Assembly: GCA_963698435.1 (NCBI GenBank) | Contig: CAVOQV010000008.1 | Coordinates: forward strand, 62,001 to 126,000 | Origin: Sva-07 sp963698435 | GTDB taxonomy: Bacteria; Actinomycetota; Acidimicrobiia; Acidimicrobiales; Ilumatobacteraceae | Direction of reading: 5' to 3' | Length of the DNA: 64,000 nucleotides | Part shown: positions 61,117 through 64,000 of the stretch, one piece after another | How positions within the stretch are numbered: position 1 is the first letter of the stretch | Layout of the letters: every line of letters starts with the position of its first letter | Translations under genes and position numbers: made by a program | The notes under the pieces: model-generated | Databases searched by the model: none | What the model saw: only the letters and a program-made list of their open reading frames with translations | What the model was told of the DNA's origin: nothing

Positions 61117-62181
61117 ATGGCGAGCGCACTCCACGAGCCGGACCCGGCACTCGGATGGGCAGCGGATTTCGACGATGCCTGGACCGCCCTGGGTCGGCCC
61201 GGAGCGCCGGGTCGGGTGTCTCGCCTCGATCGCGGTTGGAGCACGGTGGTGCGCTCGATCGACGAGGCCAGGGGAGTGGCCGATCCGCTGCGGGTGCGCA
61301 ACATCGGCGCCGACGTCGCGGTGGGCGACTGGGTGGTTGCCTCCGATGACGACGAGCGGGTCGAGCACGTGCTGGAACGTCGATCAGCATTCACCCGGCG
61401 GGCGTCGTTCGACGGGATGCGGGCCGTGTCACACACGTTGGCGGCCAACATCGACGTCGTCTTCCTCGTGCACGCGCTCGGTTCGCCACCGAGCCCGCGC
61501 CGTCTCGAGCGCGAGCTCGTGCTCGCGTTCGACTCCGGCGCCGAGCCGGTGGTGGTGCTCACCAAGACCGACCTGGTCGAGGACGCCGAACCGGGCCGGA
61601 TCGCGCTCCAGGACGTCGCGCTCGGTGTGCCCGTCCTGCTCGCGAGCGGTCTGACCGCTGATGGCGTCGAAGCGATCCGGTCGTACGCCACCGGCAACCG
61701 CACGCTGACGTTCCTCGGTGCGAGCGGGGTCGGCAAGTCGACCCTCGTCAACGCGTTGGTCGGGACGCAACGTCAGGCCACGACCGCCGTGCGCGAGGGT
61801 GATCAGCGCGGTCGCCACACCACCGTGGCCGCCGAGCTCGTGCCGTTGCCCGAGGAGGGTTGGCTGATCGACACGCCCGGTGTGCGGGCGCTGAGCCTGT
61901 GGTTGTCGGGCAACGGGATCGAGCGGGCGTTCGCCGACGTCTTCGATCTGATGGACGACTGCCGGTTCCGTGACTGCAAGCACGATCGAGAACCGGGCTG
62001 TGCGGTACAGGCGGCGATCAGTTCGGGTGATCTCGACCCGGTGCGACTGCACAGCCTCGAGCGGCTGATCGAGGAGGAAGCGGCACTCGAAGAGGAACAA
62101 CGTGCTCACGACAAGGCCGCAGACAAGCGAGCCGGCGGTCGCACCCGCCCTCCCGAGGAATCCGAGTTCGACGACCTGTAG
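61117..62181 (+). CDS. rsgA: Small ribosomal subunit biogenesis GTPase RsgA
   Basis: This 354-residue circularly permuted GTPase has the G-motif order G4 (LTKTDL), G1 (GASGVGKSTLVN), G3 (IDTPGVRAL), and a zinc-binding CRFRDCKHDREPGC region. It helps 30S maturation. ATG 61117 is chosen; earlier in-frame starts near 61045 (GTG) are possible. Divergent from topA. Confidence 0.92.
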   Translation: MASALHEPDPALGWAADFDDAWTALGRPGAPGRVSRLDRGWSTVVRSIDEARGVADPLRVRNIGADVAVGDWVVASDDDERVEHVLERRSAFTRRASFDGMRAVSHTLAANIDVVFLVHALGSPPSPRRLERELVLAFDSGAEPVVVLTKTDLVEDAEPGRIALQDVALGVPVLLASGLTADGVEAIRSYATGNRTLTFLGASGVGKSTLVNALVGTQRQATTAVREGDQRGRHTTVAAELVPLPEEGWLIDTPGVRALSLWLSGNGIERAFADVFDLMDDCRFRDCKHDREPGCAVQAAISSGDLDPVRLHSLERLIEEEAALEEEQRAHDKAADKRAGGRTRPPEESEFDDL

Positions 62182-62227
62182 GCCGTGTTGCGCCATCTCC
62201 GGCGCGGCACAATGTGGCGCACGAGTC

Positions 62228-62262
62228 GACGTACACGACGTGCCAGGCACATCGTGTACGTC
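62228..62262. repeat. 35-bp near-perfect palindrome
   Basis: GACGTACACGACGTGCC (62228-62244), one central A, and GGCACATCGTGTACGTC (62246-62262) pair at 16 of 17 positions. It ends directly before the proposed GTG start of the DUF427 gene, so it could be an operator, a translational hairpin or a repeat element. Confidence 0.85.
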
Positions 62263-62769
62263 GTGGAGATCGCAGCGAACGGCAAAGCCATCGAGTCGGT
62301 GTGGGACTACCCGCGACCACCTCGAATCGAGCGGGTCGACTGGCGGGTGCGCGTGATCCACGCCGGTGCCGCAATCGTCGATGCTCCGTCTGCGCTGCGT
62401 GTCCTCGAGACGAGCCAGCCGCCCGCCTACTACGTGGCGCCCGAGTTCGTCCGCCTCGACCTCTTGGCTCCGTCGACCGCGCGGCGAACCATGTGCGAGT
62501 GGAAGGGCATCGCCGACTACGCCGACATCGTGATCCCGAACGACGGCGACACTCCGACGCTCGTCGCAGCCGCTGCGTGGACGTACCGCGACCCGACGCC
62601 GGCGTTCGCGTCAACGGCGAACCACTGGGCGTTCTACGCCCAGAAAGTCGACGAGTGTTGGATCGACGACGAGCGAGTCACCAGCAACGAGGGAAGCTTC
62701 TACGGCGGCTGGATCACCGCGAACGTGACCGGCCCGTTCAAGGGCGCCCCCGGAACGATGCACTGGTGA
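62263..62769 (+). CDS. DUF427 domain protein
   Basis: This ~168-residue DUF427 protein has ESVWDYPRPPRIERVDWRV, ALRVLETSQPPAYYVAPEFV, CEWKGIADY and the end FYGGWITANVTGPFKG. Family function is unknown; small beta-rich fold. GTG 62263 is inferred because the conserved region begins a few residues later; GTG 62254 and others upstream would place the start inside the palindrome. Confidence 0.82.
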   Translation: MEIAANGKAIESVWDYPRPPRIERVDWRVRVIHAGAAIVDAPSALRVLETSQPPAYYVAPEFVRLDLLAPSTARRTMCEWKGIADYADIVIPNDGDTPTLVAAAAWTYRDPTPAFASTANHWAFYAQKVDECWIDDERVTSNEGSFYGGWITANVTGPFKGAPGTMHW

Positions 62770-62805
62770 GACGGACCGATGTGCGCGGCACATCAGGTAA
62801 GGCCG

Positions 62806-63186
62806 TCAAAGCGCGTCGGTGGACCACTCGGCGTCCGGGTGCCGTGTCCACGGCCTCGCCAGGTTGACTGCCCCGACCGGGAGCGGGCCATAGATGTGCG
62901 GGAACAGCACGTCGGCGCCCGGAGCGGGTGGTTCGAACACGATCGGCGATGGAACCAGCCGAGGGTCGATCGTCAACACCACGAGTTGATCGATGTCGCC
63001 GTAGAACCGATTGGCGGTGTCCTGCATCTGTTCGGGCGTCGAGCAGTGGATGAACCCCTCCTGCTCGAGGGTGACCCCGCGTGTCGACATCCGGTACTCA
63101 CCGCTCGCGAACGCTGCGGCCCAGTCCTCGGGCAACGCCAGATGGAAGATCGGTTGGTCCGAGGTGCCGGTCGAAGGTTCGCTCAT
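62806..63186 (-). CDS. DUF952 domain protein
   Basis: This 126-residue DUF952 protein has IFHLALPEDW, EGFIHCSTPEQM and FPHIYGPLPVGAV, including the conserved His residues of the family. Function unknown, though structurally related to ADP-ribosyltransferase-like folds. It begins 2 nt after the photolyase stop. Confidence 0.85.
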   Translation of the reverse strand: MSEPSTGTSDQPIFHLALPEDWAAAFASGEYRMSTRGVTLEQEGFIHCSTPEQMQDTANRFYGDIDQLVVLTIDPRLVPSPIVFEPPAPGADVLFPHIYGPLPVGAVNLARPWTRHPDAEWSTDAL

Positions 63187-63188
63187 CG

Positions 63189-64000
63189 TCACAGCGTGCC
63201 GTCGTCGAGACGCCGTCGCACCTCGACTGCACGGTCGCGCACGGCGGGGAGATCGGAGAGCTGCTCCGACGCTCGCACCTGCCTGGCGATGCGCGGGTTG
63301 GTCACCAGCACATCGTGGTGGCGGGCGAGGAAGTCCCAGTAGAGCGTGGTGAAGGGGCACGCGTCCTCGCCGACGCGCTGTCGGCGGTCGTAGCGGCACG
63401 GGCCGCAGTAGTCGCTCATCTTGTCGATGTAGTTGCCGCCGGCCGCGTAGGGTTTGGTGGCCATCATGCCGCCGTCGGCCCACTGGCTCATCCCGATCAC
63501 GTTGGGCAACATCACCCATTCGGCGCCGTCGATGAAGCTCGCCCACATCCACTCGGTCATCTCCCAGGGGTCGACGCCGTGCAGCATGGCCAGATTGCCG
63601 AGCACCATCAGCCGTTGGATGTGGTGGTTGTACGCGCGGTCGCGCAGTGTCGACATGCAGTTCGCGACGCAGTTCATGTCGGTGGTCGCCTCGTCGCGGA
63701 ACACCGGCGGCACCGGTCGATCGGCGCCGAGCGCGTTGCGGTCGCGATAGTCGGGCATCCACAGCCAGTAGACGCCCCACACGTACTCCCGCCAACCGAT
63801 CACCTGACGGATGAAGCCTTCGGCGGAAGCGATCGGCACGCGGCCCTCGTCGTAGGCGTCCTGCACGGCGTCGCAGACCTCGGCCGGCAGCAGCAGGCCG
63901 ATGTTGAGGTAGGGCGACAGCACCGAGTGGGCCAGGTGCCACGACCGCTCGACCATCGCGTCCTCGTGCGGGCCGAACATCGGCAGCACGTCGTCGACGA
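63189..64000 (-). CDS. Iron-sulfur bacterial cryptochrome/(6-4) photolyase (3' part)
   Basis: The 3' ~270 residues of a FeS-BCP/PhrB-like photolyase; the 5' end lies beyond the window. FIRQVIGWREYVWGVYW, NHHIQRLMVLGNLAML and WMWASFIDGAEWVMLPNV fit the FAD domain. The cluster Cys spacing CGPC-x12-C (YCGPCRYDRRQRVGEDACPF) plus the upstream Cys in NCVANCMS match the four [4Fe-4S] ligands of PhrB. It repairs (6-4) photoproducts in characterised members. Confidence 0.88.
   Translation of the reverse strand, partial: VDDVLPMFGPHEDAMVERSWHLAHSVLSPYLNIGLLLPAEVCDAVQDAYDEGRVPIASAEGFIRQVIGWREYVWGVYWLWMPDYRDRNALGADRPVPPVFRDEATTDMNCVANCMSTLRDRAYNHHIQRLMVLGNLAMLHGVDPWEMTEWMWASFIDGAEWVMLPNVIGMSQWADGGMMATKPYAAGGNYIDKMSDYCGPCRYDRRQRVGEDACPFTTLYWDFLARHHDVLVTNPRIARQVRASEQLSDLPAVRDRAVEVRRRLDDGTL

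Overview
The window is 64 kb of high-GC DNA with densely packed genes on both strands. It most resembles an aerobic actinobacterium of the class Acidimicrobiia, of Ilumatobacter type. That placement rests on gene content only: an acyl-CoA carboxylase epsilon subunit, ClpC, a radA-disA pair, an LppM-type lipoprotein, a DtxR/IdeR-like iron box, crotonyl-CoA carboxylase/reductase, and an acyclic-carotenoid cluster. No phylogeny was run. I saw no prophage, insertion sequence, CRISPR array or rRNA. One tRNA gene (Thr, anticodon CGU) is present.

Layout. 0-5.3 kb (minus): a small Cys-rich protein, an acyl-CoA ligase, a RidA-ThpR-photolyase operon whose photolyase has its two domains in swapped order, and a ferritin-fold acyl desaturase. 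5.3-7.7 kb: an orphan molybdenum hydroxylase large subunit. 7.9-12.0 kb (plus): a translationally coupled operon of a cyclic-nucleotide-binding patatin phospholipase, an FtsX/MacB-type permease, and an ABC ATPase carrying its own cyclic-nucleotide-binding domain. 12.3-16.6 kb: a beta-propeller-like protein, a dienelactone hydrolase, a SulP transporter and a lipoprotein. 16.8-25.3 kb: tRNA-Thr, a CrtA-like monooxygenase, a PlsY-like acyltransferase and a six-gene carotenoid operon (crtE-crtI-crtB-cruF-crtD/I-like-glycosyltransferase). 25.4-29.6 kb: exonuclease VII (xseA/xseB), rmuC and a phosphoesterase. 29.7-33.0 kb: acyl-CoA carboxylase beta and epsilon subunits interleaved with two RDD membrane proteins. 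33.1-39.3 kb: a LigC-type DNA ligase, a CopC-CopD protein, a lipoprotein, dnaX and recR. 39.6-45.4 kb: two thiolases flanking crotonyl-CoA carboxylase/reductase, with a HAD phosphatase and a GH18-like protein, suggesting C2/C4 acyl-CoA assimilation by the ethylmalonyl-CoA route. 45.4-54.1 kb (minus): disA, radA, a DsbA-like protein, LppM, clpC, holB, tmk. 54.3-56.4 kb (plus): a sulfide:quinone oxidoreductase-like enzyme with DsrC/TusE-like and DsrE-like sulfur carriers. 56.5-58.1 kb: an EfeO-like cupredoxin and EfeU iron permease behind a DtxR/IdeR-type box. 58.2-64 kb: topA, rsgA, two small conserved proteins, and the 3' part of an iron-sulfur photolyase.

Two themes recur. First, several intergenic gaps hold long near-perfect palindromes. 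At least three sequence families can be distinguished: a GCGATGAGC...GCTCATCGC element in seven copies at three loci, a CCGTTCTCGTGAAC hairpin at three loci, and a GGGGTCAGACCCC-like short palindrome at five or six loci. Second, reading-frame breaks caused by single-base indels occur in crtE (two), the crtD/I-like gene (one) and an RDD gene (one), and crtI carries a pair of compensating indels. Because the downstream frames stay open, sequencing or assembly error is as likely as true pseudogenisation.

The most distinctive possible new system is the patatin-permease-ATPase operon, where cyclic-nucleotide-binding modules sit on both the lipid hydrolase and the transporter ATPase. No gap larger than about 300 bases lacks a gene; the gaps that are not empty are described as features.
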